From positions 3,162,001 to 3,226,000 of the forward strand of contig OX596335.1 in assembly GCA_951394405.1 (NCBI GenBank): a stretch of 64,000 bases of DNA. Reading direction: 5' to 3'. The position numbers were made by a program, and so were the translations under genes. This document shows, in pieces, positions 33,901 to 47,327 of the stretch. This DNA comes from Coprinellus micaceus (taxonomy: Eukaryota; Basidiomycota; Agaricomycetes; Agaricales; Psathyrellaceae). Below the pieces are notes generated by a model, which was not told where the DNA came from, did not search any database, and worked only from the letters and a program-made list of their open reading frames with translations. The first letter of the stretch is position 1. Each line of letters begins with the position of its first letter.

Positions 33901-36125
33901 AGAGTGTATCTGACCGACTTGCAGAAGCCGACCGCATCAAGGCTAGTGCCGCGCAAGAAACCGCCTTTTACCGGGCCAAACTCGCCGCTCTGGAAGCCAG
34001 CGATGAGGGTCAGGTCCAAAACATGGAGCGGGAGAGGATCTCAGAGCTGGAACGCACCATGTCGGGTCTGATGAACGAACGCTGGGCTCAAGATCGCAAG
34101 ATGACTGAACTCACCGACTCCTTGGCGCTGCACACAATGGTGTCCGAGCAGTCCGAGGCGCGTGCACACGACGCGATCAAGCAGTGCGAGAAAACAAACG
34201 AGGCGTACGGCAGGACTGTACAGCTGTATAATGACCTCCTCGATCGCTATGAGGAGAGCGAGGCCAAGCTGCGCAATACGACGGATAGATTGGTTCAGCA
34301 GAGTTCATTGTTGGAGCAGCGGGAGGCGGATGAGAACGGTTTGAGATCGCAGGTGGACGAGCTATCGGTGTCAAAGGAGCAGCACGTGCGTGCGCTAGAG
34401 CAGGCGAAGGCATCATTGGAGGCTGCGAACAACCGTGCAGATGAGTTGGACCGGCAGTACCAGAAGAGCCAGGAGCGCCTGCATGTCCTGGAGGCGGACC
34501 TGGCGGAGATGCGGAGCGAGGTGGAGAATAGGAGCGTGGAGGCGCAGACGACGAGGGAGAAGTTGGTGGATGTGGAGAATGCGTGGGCGAAGAGTCGCGA
34601 GGAGGCGGATTCGCTGAGAGCCCTTACAACCGGGGGTCTGGGTAAGCTGTTGGACGCGCATAGGGACATGAAGGCGGATGAGGATAGGTTGATGAGGGGC
34701 CACTCGGAAAAGATGCAGGCGGTGGAGGCGGAGGCGCAACAGTTGAGGATGCTTATGAGGGAAGAGGCGAAGAAGCTTGTGGATTTGCAGGAGAAGCTGA
34801 ACGAGGAGAGGAAGAGGAATCACGAGGCAGAGCTGGAGCAGAGCCAGTTGAGGGCTCAACTCGTGAACCTCCGTACGCAGTTGACCAAGGCGATCGGAGA
34901 TGCTGGGAGGTTGCGCAAGGAGGTTGGGGAGAAAGAACGTTCTTTGTTGGACAAGGCCAAGACCCTCGCAGACGCAAACATCAGGTTGGGTGTCCTACGG
35001 CAATACCTTGCGGATAACGGCATTAACGTCGACGAAGACGATGTACGGCCCACATCTCGAGCAAATGGCGCTACTTCGCCAGAGGTCATCCATCTCGAAG
35101 CTAAGCTCGCGGAGAAGGCGAGGCAGTTCGAGAGCATGGAGCAGCAGCTGAACCAGATGGCGAGGAAGAACCGTGATGCGGAGGCCCAGGTCAACCAGCT
35201 TTCAACTCAGCTCAACCAGGTCCGGTCAACGCAGAGTCCATCAAGCAACTCCGGTCACGACGATCGCGTTGTGGAGATGGAACGTAAGTTGGAGGAGACG
35301 GAAAAGACCTACAAGGACCGCCTTCATCAGGTAGAAGAGGATTACCAGATCGCGGTGCACTACGTCAAGTGAGTTTTTTCACCTTGATTCGTATACGAGA
35401 ATGCAGTTATTAATGATGTTTACCTTTCCAGGGGTACTGAGAAGATGATGCGCAAGATGAGGGATGAGTTAACGAAGCAGAAGACCACAAACCAGCAGTT
35501 ACAGGCTGAAATTGACGCGCGCGGCGGCAAATCGTCCGTGCTGTCGAACCGCACTGTCAATGGCCGCGCGACGCCTTCTGCAGAGGAGGAGAACCTGCGG
35601 AACCAGCTCACCGAAACACAGCGACAGGCGCAGAAAGTCCAGGCGGAGAACAAGGAGCTGCGACAACGGCTTGATACCCTGGAGAAGGACCTCGAGTCAT
35701 TGCGTGACAGTCTCGTCTCGTCACAACGCGAGTCCCACGATCGCCTTGTGCAAATTGAAGAGCTGCAGCACGACGTTGAACGGCTGCAGGCTTCGCTTAT
35801 CATTGCTCGCGGCGGACACGACGAGACGCTCCTTGAAAAGCTCAGCAGCGAAAACACCACTCTACGCCGGGAGAACGAACAACTCTCTCACAAAATTGGG
35901 TTGCTCCTCGAGGTGGACCAGTCGGGATATGGTCGGCGACCGATGTCTGGCGTGTCAGGGCGGCGAATGAGCACGTCAAGCTCAGAGAACGCCTTGGCTT
36001 TCGAACATCTCTCGAACGAGTTGGATGACTGGCAACGGCAGTTGGCCAACACCATTGGCCGACGCCCTCTGAGCGGGTTCGAGCCTTCTGGGAATGACGG
36101 CGCTGACCGGGTTCCTCGGTCGTAA
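30996..36125 (+). CDS. Kelch-repeat and coiled-coil polarity protein (Tea1/Kel1-like)
   Basis: Cell-end marker type protein that links microtubule or actin organisation to polarised growth. Start ATG 30996 ([15 protein letters not shown]). A Gln/Pro-rich head is followed by about six kelch repeats between roughly residues 150 and 450: [11 protein letters not shown] with [20 protein letters not shown] with [36 protein letters not shown] with [32 protein letters not shown] and [21 protein letters not shown] disordered region has RASP(L/M)TGRASP repeats (near 33300-33400). The last 700 or so residues are a long heptad-rich coiled coil (for example [20 protein letters not shown]). About 1,550 residues and around eight introns. 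Confidence 0.9.
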
Positions 36126-36603
36126 CCCCTGTCGTTCTTCATTTTTCTATCCGCCCCTTGTTGTCTCTTTATTTTTTTCACCTTCATCATCCCTGACGTA
36201 GATCTACGCGCCTATCTTTTGTATATACCCTTTCGACTCCCGTTCTCTCATATCCTCTTTATTGACTGTGTCACCTTATCCCTCTCCTATTGTCTCTTGA
36301 CCCTCTCACATCATGTATTCTGTTTGTCTCCCTACTACTACCTATTCCACTGCCCACTCCGACCACTCCCACTCTTTTTGAACTCTAGTATAGTACATTG
36401 TCTGTAGTACACTTAACTGCTCCCCGTCAGTATGCTTTGCCCATTTCGACTCTCTTGGTGGCGTCTGGCCTCTGTTCATAGTCATCTTTCCCTGTCTGTA
36501 TGTTTCTTTCGCCTCCTTTCACTATTCTCTTCCTCTCTACCTCACACGACAAGATAGTACTTTCCGTAACGATTGCAACGCTGTGGTATTTAAATCTAGT
36601 ATA
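36126..36603. other. Convergent 3' flanks
   Basis: 478 bases between the stops of the kelch gene (+) and RRP5 (-). Strongly C/T-rich on the + strand, with AT-rich TATATTATATA near the RRP5 end. No gene seen. Confidence 0.55.
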
Positions 36604-39600
36604 TTATATACACCCTCTCCCATCGCCGTTCACCAGACAACTATATTGAGCGTTAGGCGCTGCGGCTCGCTGCGTCCACTCAACAGCTTTTTGTTTGACT
36701 GCGCCCACGCCCTCCTCGTCGCCTATCCGTTTCTCAATGTCAAGCCACTTCTTGAAGAAGGCTTTGGCTTTGTGGCTGGTCATCTTGAGCACGAGGACGC
36801 GGTTCATGATGTTCCTGACGGACTGCGCGTCCTTTTGGCTGGCCTCCATGTCGATGTAGACTGACCATAGGTCCCAGCGCTTGGGATGTGAGTCGACGAT
36901 GCCTTCGAAGAGTGTTCGGCCTCGTTCGGGATCTGCGAGCTTGTACTCCAGTTGGGCAAAGCGGGAGATCGTCTTGAGGTCTATAGATCTGACTTTTAGC
37001 GGGAGGCCAGGTACGGGGAGCCATCGCACTTACGCTTGCGCTTCTCGAGACTTTGGAGAGAACGAGGGAGAAGTTTCCTGGCTTCCTCAACCTTGCCTTG
37101 CCTTAGGTAGAATTCGCCGAATTGTGTCCAGACTTTGCAGCTCTTGCCGAATTTCTTGCCAGTCCTCTTGAACTGCTCTTCTGCATTCTGTCGTATGCGT
37201 CAGTCCCGAAATCTCTGACCAGTTCAACGCACATGCTTACCTCCGCTTTGCCAGACTGGTCAAAGATAGTCGCCATACGAAGATGAATGGTCTTGGAGTC
37301 ATTGGCACGGGCAGCGTCCTTGAAGACAGCGTCCAAACTCTCGTCCGTGCCATACACATTCTCCAAATTGAGTAATGCAATCCAAACGTTCAGCCTTTCA
37401 TCCTCCTCACGGAAGCTGATCGTCTTGACAGCCCGTCGTCCAATCTCCCTCGCCTTGTCAATCTCAGCTATCTGCAACTGGAACGACATGTACTGGATCC
37501 ATAGGTATGACGAGTTAGGCGAGCCCAGAAGCAGCCTCTCGAAGTCCGAGTTTGATTCAGGGGTTTTAGTGTGCATGTCGGCGGTCAGGTCCTTCTCAAT
37601 CTCCTTCCGCTTCTTCTTCTTCTTCTTCTTAGAGGGCTCGCCTTCGCGTTCGCTCTCGCCGGAAGAGCTTTCGTCTCTCTCTTCGTCGGACTCATGGGAT
37701 TCACCGAACCACTGGAAGCCTTCGGAGAGGGTGAGCGAGGGGATGGGTTTGGTGGCGGCTTTTGACAACGATGCGGCAGCGGATCGGAAGGTGGGTGCGG
37801 GGACGTCTACTTGCATGGTTTCGTCGTCATCGTCGCTATCTTCCTGCAGTTGGCTTTCATCCTCGCTACCGTCAGGCGCTGCATCCTCCTCCCCAACGCC
37901 GCTCATTTCCTCCTCGTCTTCGTCTTCTTCAACGACGCTAAACGAATTTGGAGAAATATCGTCGTCGGAGTCTTCTTCGTCCTCCTCAAAATCGTCTTCT
38001 GCAAAGTGAGAAGGTTTCAAGCTGAGAGAGATACGGCCCTTCTCGGCAGCGATGACCATGGCCTTGACGCGGTCACCGACTCGGAAGGTCTGGAGAGCCT
38101 CGCTGACATCAGCCTCAGTGTTATCAGTGAGCTGAGTCTTGTGGCAAAGACCGTGAAGCTTTGTGCCCTCGATGTCGATGAAGATGCCGAAGGGTTCGAC
38201 CCTCTTGATTAGGCCAGCGATTTTCTCACCCACCTTGACAGCTCCGGAAGGTTTGGAGTCTCGCTTCAGGTCGCCGGATTTGAATGTCAACTCTACCTTG
38301 TTGTTCTCGGCGTCGACGCTCAGGACGCGACCTTTGACAAGCTGGTGCTCCTTGAACTTGAGTTTCCAGTCCTTGATGAACTGCAGACAAGAGGTCAGTT
38401 GACACGCAATGGGTAGTGTACAGGAAGCCAGTACCTCGTCGAAAAGCTCTCGGATCTGCACTCGCGCGTCAATTTCGCGTCCAACTGTGACGAACAGTCC
38501 GTGTTCGGCGATGCTCTTCACGTATCCCCGGACACTGTCACCAACGTGCAGGTCAGACGCGTCAACGACTTCCTTGTCGACGATCTTGTGCTCCTTGTTG
38601 GGGCTCAATCTCGATCCGCGAGTGGACAGGGTAACCTGCCTCTTGTCCTTGTCAATCGACAGAACGCTGGCCCTGATGATGGTATCCACAGGCAGGAAGG
38701 GCACCCCCGCTTCAAAATCGTCGGAAGTGTCCGTGGGGTGGATGATACCACCAACCTTGGCAGTGATCTTAACCAGGGTACCGTTGCGAGTGTGACGAGT
38801 AACACGGCCACCAACAAGCTGTCCAACAACGAGAGTGTCGAAGTTAACGGTGCCCTTCTCAGGCAAGCTGGGCCGCACAGAAGGCTTCTTGGCGACGATG
38901 ACAATGCCCTTCTCGGGATTGCGACTCACAACGAGCAAGTCGTCAACCAAGTCCCCTACGCGGAGAGTTGCGTGGAGTTGAGCGGGGGACATTTTCCGGT
39001 TGTTTGCCAGGTTCTTGATGGACACCAATGCACGGACTTTGCTAGAGTCGAGGGAAAGGAGAACGTGCTCGGCGTGGACCTCGACAACCCTCCCTTGAAC
39101 GGAATCTCCAATCTCGACAGCGCTAATATCAGGGATGGGCTCCTTCGCGGTGAGAGCTTGTCGAATGCTAGCGACAATACGTCCCTGTTCCGAGTCGGCG
39201 TGGAGGATCTGAACGCGCACAACACGTCCTATGGGGAAGGCATCGGCGAGTTTAACGTTGGGCGTGTCACTTAAGATACGAAGGAGTCAGCTACAGAGTG
39301 TATAAGAGGAGGATGTAGACCAACCTGGCCTCCTTGATGGGCACGATCGCCTTGACGTTGTTGTAGAACTCAACCATGAGATGCTTGTCGAAGACTTTGA
39401 ATACCACGCCGTGTGTAACAAGACCAGGACGAGCGTCTTCAAACTTGGAAACGACGGGGAGGTCAGAGTCAAGGAGTGTCCCCTTCGCAGTCAATGCAAT
39501 GCGTTTCCGCTCTGCATCGACGACGAGGACTTTACATTTAATGCTAGCCCCGGGCTTAAACCGACGCGCGGGCTGCTTGAGCTTGATGTCCGCGAAATGG

Positions 39601-41460
39601 TTGGGCCAAATGACAGCATCGATCTTTCCGGTCAGGTTGACAAAAAGAGCAGTGTCTGACACGCTTTTGATAGTACCCTTCACGGATTCGCCGACCTTGA
39701 AGTCTGTTAACTGGAGGAAATCGTGCTCGAAGATCGAAGGCTTCAGCGAGATTTGGAGCAAGCCATCGAAACCGTGGTACCCCGTTACTCGTCCCCGGTG
39801 GAGAGTGCCGACTTTCCAGGGACCGTTGTTCGTCAATGTGGGGAGATGGTCGTCAGAAACATGCGAAATCTGATGTTCAATATCAGCGATTATTGAGAAA
39901 CAATATGCTGAAACACGTACATGAACGAAGCCTTGCAAACCATTTTCAACCTCAAGATATACGCCCCGTTCAGCCTCGAGTTTGACAACCTTGGCAGATT
40001 CGATGATGGAGCCTAAGGGATACCGTTCTTGCACCGTCACCAATTCGTCGTCTTCTACTTTATGGACTTGGCGAATGTGGAGGTCAATTAAGTGTTTGGA
40101 TAGGCCTACAGCGAACCGAGGAGGTTCGGCAGAATGCTGATAGAGAACACGTCCCTTCACCTTCTGGCCGACCTTGAGACCCTTGTCCTGGCGGAGGTGT
40201 ATGCGATCCACGGTACCGTCAAAGAAACCAAGCAGCTGAACGTTGACACCATCGGCACTGACGTCCGTGACGAGAGCTTGCACAAGAGAACCAGGAAGAA
40301 CAGATTTCACGGATGCTGCCTCGGAGTTCTAGCGAATTATTAGGGCGTGTCCCTGGTGAATTCATGGACGAACTCACCGATGCAGCCTTGAAGGTAGAGG
40401 GATCTCTTGACACTGTGCACGTCCTCTGGTTGGAGGAAAGGCTGATTACACTCGTCTCGAGGATTTGGCCCACAGAAAGTCGTGATGTTTCCTCAGAACC
40501 CTTCGACTTCGACTCCTTGAAGGAAAGGAATCCATCAACACCAGTGACACCGACATCGAGGACGTATCCGTGGTCTTCCACACTCTTCACGGCTGCCGTC
40601 AGCGTCTACATTTCGGGACGTTAGACAACACAAGTCAGTCATAGGATGAGCGAAGCAACTCACAAATCCCCCCTTCAGGTCACCCTTCTGAACACCCTCG
40701 TTCACTCGTCCAGGCAAAAGCGACAACTCCACCCGCCGGCAGTTTTTCGCAAGCTCATCCCGAGATCTTGATAGACCAGATGGATCGTTGGTACCGGGAG
40801 CATTGACTGCAGACACGACAGCCCTGACATACTGTCCAACCTGGAAGATTTGACCAAGTTCAGGCAGTCGGCGAGAGTTGGCGGGTTCTTCATCTTCCTC
40901 GACGTCGGAAGTGTCCATCTCCTCCTCCATGCGTTCGAGACGACTCGTGTATTGAGATGAGACGTTGGTTATAGGGACGTGTGCGAGGAGTTGATTAGGA
41001 AGCGAAACTAGGAGTGCGAGGGGGAGAATGCCAACGACCTGGCCCATAATCTTCATGCCAATGTTCAATCTCTGCAAGAGTATGAGCCTCTGGCACGGGC
41101 ACACGCATCCATACAACTACTCACCTTGTAATTTAGATGCTCGATGCGAATCTTGTCGCTTTTCTCCACCCCTCCAACAGCACCACCACTCGCCTTCTTC
41201 TTCCTCTTCTTCTCAGTTTTACTCTTCCCGTCCTTCTCCTCGAAGAGTTCAGCATCGGCTTCCCTGACAGCCTCTGCGCGAGCAGCTTTGACTTCCAGTG
41301 CTGTCAGCGACGTCCCTCCTCCTCTCGGGAAATCAACCTCCTCCGCTGAGAGTAGAGACGCCTGGGGCGCGGCCTCGCGACTTGGCTCTTCCTGGTTCTT
41401 TGGCTTTTTAGACTTCTGGGAGCTTGAGGCCTCCTCGAGCCCGCGCTTTTTTGAGACCAT
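36604..41460 (-). CDS. RRP5: rRNA biogenesis protein RRP5 (PDCD11)
   Basis: Nucleolar protein needed for cleavage of pre-rRNA at sites for both 18S and 5.8S/25S production. Start ATG 41458-41460 (MVSKKRGLEEASSSQKSKKP) leads into a Lys-rich head. A series of S1 RNA-binding repeats fills most of the protein, for example RLNIGMKIMGQVVGILPLAL, VGQKVKGRVLYQ, VGESVKGTIKSVSDTALFVN, VGDSVRGYVKSIAEHGLFVT and VGEKIAGLIKRVEPFGIFID. An acidic linker (DDFEEDEEDSDDD) separates these from C-terminal HAT/TPR-like repeats (SDFERLLLGSPNSSYLWIQY, and RRAVKTISFREEDERLNVW) ending in KAFFKKWLDIEKRIGDEEGV. About 1,490 residues, six or so introns. The last 20 residues after VEWTQRAAA are variable, so the end is slightly less certain. 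Divergent from SF3A2 across 238 bp. Confidence 0.95.
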
Positions 41461-41698
41461 ATCGTGGCTGGTATACTAAGACTTTAGATCATTAAGGACC
41501 GCAACCGAGGCTGGTTGGGTAGGGGGGTTCGAGGGAATGGATTTGGGAGAGGTGCTCTGCCTCGCGTTTGGTATTTTTTTGATCGGAGCTGCCCAAAGAG
41601 GCAACAGCAGGTTTGATGGAATTAGTCAGCCCCGCGTCCGATTCGACTTTCAGTCAACTCTGCACTTGCCTTGTACCACCAACGCAGCGAACTATATC

Positions 41699-42574
41699 AT
41701 GGGTGAGTTCTTTGCCTCTCTGACTACATGAATTATTCTGAAGCCCATACTAGATTATCAGGTCAGAACTATCCGTCGTGGAAATAGGGGCTATCGCTGA
41801 CTAGGTCCCATAGAATCGTGTCGGCTCCAAGTTTGGAGGCGGTGGTGTCGCAGGGGCTTCCGAGTCGAACGTTGACCGACGAGAGCGCCTTAGAAAACTC
41901 GCTCTCGAGACTATCGATCTTGCCAAGGTGTGCCCCCACCACCCACTCCATCGTCTCACATTCCATTGAAAGCCACTCCCCAGGACCCTTATATCCTCCG
42001 CAACCATCTTGGTTCGCTAGAATGTCGTCTCTGCCTGACATTGCACACGAACGAAGGTTCATACCTCGCACACACACAGGGAAAGAAGCATCAAACCAAC
42101 CTTGCCCGCCGTGCTGCCCGGGATGCAAAAGAGACCCAACTTATGGTTGCCCCCACCCAAAGCAGCGTCCAGCGGAAAGTCTTCCTCAAGATTGGCCGAC
42201 CAGGTTATCGCGTGACGAAGGTCAGGGACACCGATACGGGCAAGGAGGGTATGATGGTGCAGGTTCACCTTCCACAGATCAAACCCGGCGTCGTTCCGCG
42301 GAGACGGATTATGAGTGCTTGGGAGCAGAAGCGGGAACCCCCAAACAAAGCCTACCAATACCTCATTGTGCGTCACATATATCCTTCATTTCCCTGATTA
42401 CGGCTGACCTTGAGCCTTCAGGTTGCTGCCGAACCCTACGAGACCATTGCCTTCCGGATCCCTGCTCGCGAAATCGAAGATGAGGCTGATGACGCCGGCT
42501 ATTGGAACTGGTCCCACTGGGATCCCGACACCAAGCAATACAGCTTTCAGTTCATGTTTCGTTTACAATATTGA
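41699..42574 (+). CDS. SF3A2: Splicing factor 3a subunit 2 (SF3A2 / Prp11)
   Basis: U2 snRNP protein needed for prespliceosome assembly. The start is split by introns: ATGG (41699-41702), then an 8-nt micro-exon ATTATCAG, then AATCGTGTCGGC, together MDYQNRVGSKFGGGGVAG, the exact family N-terminus. The protein continues DPYILRNHLGSLECRLCLTL with HTNEGSYLAHTQGKKHQ, the matrin-type C2H2 zinc finger (Cys-x2-Cys...His-x5-His), then FLKIGRPGYRVTKVRD and AAEPYETIAFRIPAREIED, ending WSHWDPDTKQYSFQFMF. About 220 residues; the Pro-rich C-terminal tail of animal SF3A2 is absent, as in yeasts. Stop TGA 42572-42574. The 8-nt exon is easily missed by gene callers. Confidence 0.95.
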
Positions 42575-43007
42575 TTCGGTTCTCTTGTATATGACTTTGC
42601 AATGTTGCTTGTACTTTACAGTTGTAATTGACTACCGCTACGCGTGCCCTACAACAGATCGTCCATGGTATCGATCGAGGTAACCGTCCGTAGTGTATAC
42701 CGGAGCCGCGAGAAGGGAGGGAAGATATTGTCTATGAAGTGAGGTTAGAACATGAAACTTTGAAGGTGGACATTAGGAAGGTAAGATGCATACAACGAAC
42801 ACCCGCTACATAATAACTGAAGTCCCAGTGCTGGATACTTGATACAATAATAGGGTATGTCGATGGGGGGCAAATTAGAGTTAAGGTAAGCAAAGCAAAT
42901 ATAGCGGAGATGCCGATGAGTGGTACAAAGTGGTCGTGTCGGTCGTGGATCATAAAGGAACGAAACGGTGAATGGAAAAGACGGGAACCGCGGAAAGGTG
43001 GGCAGGA
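42575..43007. other. Convergent 3' flanks
   Basis: 433 bases between the stops of SF3A2 (+) and the next gene (-). No motif or gene recognised. Confidence 0.5.
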
Positions 43008-46000
43008 TCAAAGGTTGGTCCTCCTCTTGCTAAGCACCTTCTTCGCAACTTTATCTGGAGCAGACTTAACTGGATGAGAGGTGCCTTTCTCGCTCGCGGA
43101 AGGGGCGGAGATGGTTGGGTGCGCAAAGTTCAGAGCCTTGGTAGGGGATAGTCTGCTCATCGCAGCCGGGGGAGGGGGAGGAACGCAACTGCTCCTTTTC
43201 TTCAGTTTCCGACCTGCGGAAACCGAAGGGTCCATCCCATTTCCGTTGCCCAACAGTGGTGGAACAAGGCTTGGGGTCGGCTCTCGGGCCCGGCTTGGGG
43301 TCACCTGAACTCCCGGCCGTGGCATTGCAGACCCTGAAGGCTTGTCGCGACGCTTTCGAGGCGTCGGCGTGGGCCTTGGTTGGTCGAAAACCTCGTTGAA
43401 GACACGTTCAGATTTCGCCTGTAGAGGGGCGGGCATCACAAGTTTCTTGGGGAGATGTGGGTTATATCGAGGCATGACGCTGGAAGTAGTGAGGCTGGAG
43501 TTCATTGAACGAGGCTTGGAACTCGCGTTGTCTTGGATGGGGTATTGTTGACCGTAGGGCTGCAGAAGGGCTGGGTCCTTTGCTGGACGGGCACTCTCCT
43601 CCGATCTCCACGAAGGCTCAGCGGCATGAGTTGAGGCTTCCTGTCGACTCCCGTCAAAAGGTGCAGCTTGAGGGTATAAATGCGGTTGGGGCTGCGGGTA
43701 TTGCCCTCTTGGCTGCTGGTGACCCTGCCGTGGACCAGAGTAAGGGCGATCATCTTGAATCTCGGGGTATAGATGCGCATGCTGCTGGGTGTGGTGTTCC
43801 TGAGGGTACCGTTCGGGGTACGGCTGGTGGTATGACTGGCGATGGCTACTACGTCCCTCGTCGATCTCTGGTACACCCGAGAGTGCGTTGACTGCGCGCA
43901 GGGCTCGGCGATCGTCCGACATATATCGACGTTCACTCTCGGCGGAAAGTTGGGGTCCCATCGAAGGCTGTCTGTTCAGACCACGACTCTCCTCTATTTC
44001 TTGGACATCCCTGAAAGGATATGCGGGATACTGCATCCTTGGGTCAGCGGACATACCGCCGCGGGGATCCCGATCGGGTGTGGTCTGGGGGGTCGATGAC
44101 GATGAATGGCCGGACCGCGAGGACGAAGGTGTGGAACGAGATGAGGATGAATGTGTGCCCCGAGATGATTGACTCTGAGAGCGTTCGCGCTTCTCCCTGC
44201 CCTGCGGTGGAAGTCGAGGATCATGAACGGCATTTGTCACCCGTATCTCGAGGGGCTGTAGTTCAGGCACTGGGTACCGCTGCCGCTGCTGGTCCATCTG
44301 CGCTTGCTCGTGCTCACGATGCCGACGGTCATTAGATGACGTCCGAGTGGCTTGGAAATCTTCGGCGTACGCTAGGTGCGGTTCAGCCATTGGGTGTAGG
44401 CGGTGTTGTTGATCCGTCGGGGCTTGCTTTCGCTCTCGACGCCGATGCTCGCTGGATGGCGTCCGACGCGGCTGTGGGTCTTCAGTGTACGCTGGTGGTG
44501 GGTGATGGTTGGGAGTAAACTGGGACATCGACCGTTGCACCGTAGGCATGGACGGCTGGAGGTCCTTTGGGTACACCTGCCCAACCTGTATCTTCGCTTG
44601 AAGCATCGCCCTAGGCTGGATCGAGGTTTGACTTCGCTGGAGACCTGGAGCAGGGCGATGTTCCGCTGAATCCTCTTCGTGGATGGTGTGGAGGATGGAC
44701 GAGTGGGCAGAGCTACTCGCTGTACTGTTCCGCCTCGAGCGCTGTGCAGGTATCACGTATGGCCGCTTCTCCTGCGACGATCCAGACGCCGGAGATGTCG
44801 AGCTGCCCGACACGAGCGACGGTTTGGGAGGGGGATACCGGGTCAAAGAGTCTGTGTTGAAAATAGGATCTCTTCGACTAATCAACGGCGTTGATAAGGA
44901 ATCCTGGGCGCCTGACTTCGCTGTAGATGGTCGTGACATCATTACAGGTGTCATGGTGTCAGGTACCGGGGTATGTCCGTCATTGACCCTCGTGCTCGTA
45001 TGCGATTGCTGGCTTGCAGTTGTCGACCAGGTATTCCTGCGCAAATCGTCACGATGCACAGCCATGGCTTTCTGAAGCGCAGAGTTCTTCCAAGCTGTGG
45101 AAGGAGGGTAGCTCTTGACGGCAGGAGACGTGTCATTCGAGGGCGAAAGCATTCCTTGGTCATGAGCATCCGATAGCGGTGGAGAACTCGGGGGATGTGG
45201 TGGTAACTGCTTGTCATACCGTGCGGCTAGTACTGGCTGCGGCGCGTTAACAGCATGGGCCTCGAGGGAGTGGGGCTCCTTCGATGCGGTCACTGAAGCT
45301 TCCGGGGGTGTTGAATCCGTTGCTTTCGTTTCGACCGCCATCGCCGGACTGGCTACTCGAAGACTGCTTATCGACTGACCATCCCCCAGCGCAATTTTCC
45401 CAGACCCCTGCAAAAGGATTGCTTCGAGCTTCGCTGGGTAAGTCTCTTCCTGATTTACAACCGGACGAGGAGCTTCGGGATCCGGAGCCTGTTCCATCCC
45501 ATCTGAATCTTCGTTATGAACGAGGGTTTCTTCTGAAGTTCCGTTCAAGCTTCGAACGGCAAAATCCGCATGTGACGACTCGGAGGGGGAATGGCTCTGG
45601 AGGATGCTGTTTTCTACTGCATGGCACTCGGTAGGGAACTCCATGACTGAGACAGCGTCTGCCTCTGGGTGGCTACCCTCGGTGTACGCGGGCGGTGGGG
45701 ATTCTAAACGTTGTTCTGGGGGTGGTGACTTCATGGCGGTAGCCGGCGATGGCTGTCCAATGTTTTCCGGTGCGTATGGGTTGTATTCTTCCACTTCCAC
45801 TGGGTCATTCTGTTGTTGCGGGGTTGGCTGTGGCAGAGGGGTGGTGAGCGGCGAATCGTCGTCCTCCATAAGGGTCATCATGGCGAGACCGATTGCTGAG
45901 GTGTCGATGGCGGGACCGTCGAGGGGATTGTCGCGGAGTAGTTGGCGAGGTGGTCTTGCTTTTTTCGGACCTGCCTGGCTCTTGTGGAAAGGTATCTCGT

Positions 46001-47327
46001 TCAAGTTGGCGTGCCTGGGCGGGATCATGATTTGCTCGTAGCTTGGGTTCGACATCGCTTCCTCGACCTCATCCTCCATGGGCAACGGTGATACCATGTT
46101 GTTCCGTAGGCGTGGGGGCTTCCCCGCTTGCCGTCTAAAGTTCCGAGGCAGAACTTGACCAGGCTTCAGATTCAGAGGGACCCCTGGGGGAACTTCCGGC
46201 GGCATGTAAACCTGGATCAGGCCATACGTTAATTTCGTTCAATAGAAGAAGTCCGAAAGACAGAACAGACGTACGTGCCCTACCGCCTTCATCGTTCGCT
46301 CATGATACTGATGGAGGCGCCCATAGTCCAATCCGAGCGGCATACGGGATTTCGAGGTGAAGCCTGCTTCAGTGACTGCGCGATTTGCTGCTTCGTAAGG
46401 ACCGTCGTGATGGAGGCGAGCACCAAAGATGGCTGCGCTCTCATCCAACTCGTCGACTTTGTCAAGGTTGGCTGGGACCTGGGAACGGGCATTCGAGGCC
46501 GTGTCCTGATGATGAGTGATGGCGGCAAGACTTGAAGGCACAGCCCCTATCCCTGCAGGATATAGCTCTCTCGACGTCGATCCCAGGCCGTTTTGCTCTC
46601 CCAGCGCTGGTCGGAGATCGCGCTGAGCGGCACGCTGGGGGCCTGGGGCGGATTTGTGTCTTTGAAGCGCCGAGTTGTCGGCCAATCTTGCGGCGGATGT
46701 GGGGCCGTTTTCCTCGCTCCGTCGACCCTGTGGTTTAATCAGGATCGTCCTGCCAGGGTCGTCCACCCTTGAGGAGGAATCCTGCTTAGCAAAGACCCTT
46801 TTCGTGAAAAACCCGAATCGTTTCGCGGGTTTTACATCCTCCTTCGCCTGCGAAGGTGGGTGGAGGGACATCGAGGTTGGAGGGGGAGGGGGATAACGCG
46901 ATGGCTGTGGGGTTCGCCCCGTTTGGGCCAGCACAGTACACTCCGTTGCAGCCTCTACGGCGTTATTGTTGCTATCACTGGTAGTGCAACTGCTCGTCGA
47001 TACGGGAGAGTTGGGTGGCTCTATTATTTCGATTTCGGATTCAGTTGCGTCGCTTTGATTGTTGTAGTCATTAGACAGAGGCCTTGGTCTTCGCGGAACG
47101 GGAGCTCCTCGCCGTCGTCGTCGCCGGGGCGATTGGAGAGAAGGGTGGCCAGGCGCTAAAGGCAGAGCCCATTCGTGAGTCGTGAGATAGTGGTAGGGGT
47201 GAGATCGTGGGTCAGGTGAGAATGCTGGATCGGGATTATCTGCGGGAGGGGGGCTTGGAGGAGGGTGCCATGACTTGCGGTTCGCGTTTGAGGGGGGTTG
47301 CTGACGTTTGCCAAAGCGGAGCCTCAT
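43008..47327 (-). CDS. Large disordered protein with a weak Pal1-like segment
   Basis: Two exons joined by a short intron (about 46206-46267): ...HERTMKAVGH then VYMPPEVPPGVPLNLKPGQV. Start taken at ATG 47325-47327 (MRLRFGKRQQPP); an upstream ATG at 47414 is also in frame. About 1,420 residues. The first exon contains DKVDELDESAAIFGARLHHD followed by GPYEAANRA, resembling the HHDGPFDA core of Pal1 morphology proteins, then SRMPLGLDYGRLHQYHERTM. The rest is Ser/Pro/Gln/Arg-rich and disordered, with many SP/TP and PPAYTE motifs (PPPAYTEGSH, PPPAYTEDPQ) and a basic C-terminus (KVAKKVLSKRRTN). PPxY motifs suggest WW-domain or Nedd4/Rsp5 binding. Role in cell polarity or endocytosis is inference from the weak Pal1 match. 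Confidence 0.7.

Noticed and set aside
37287..38009. 240-residue + strand frame rich in Ser
   Set aside because: It is the mirror of the acidic/Lys-rich linker of RRP5 on the minus strand; poly-Ser here is the reverse reading of Glu/Asp codons.
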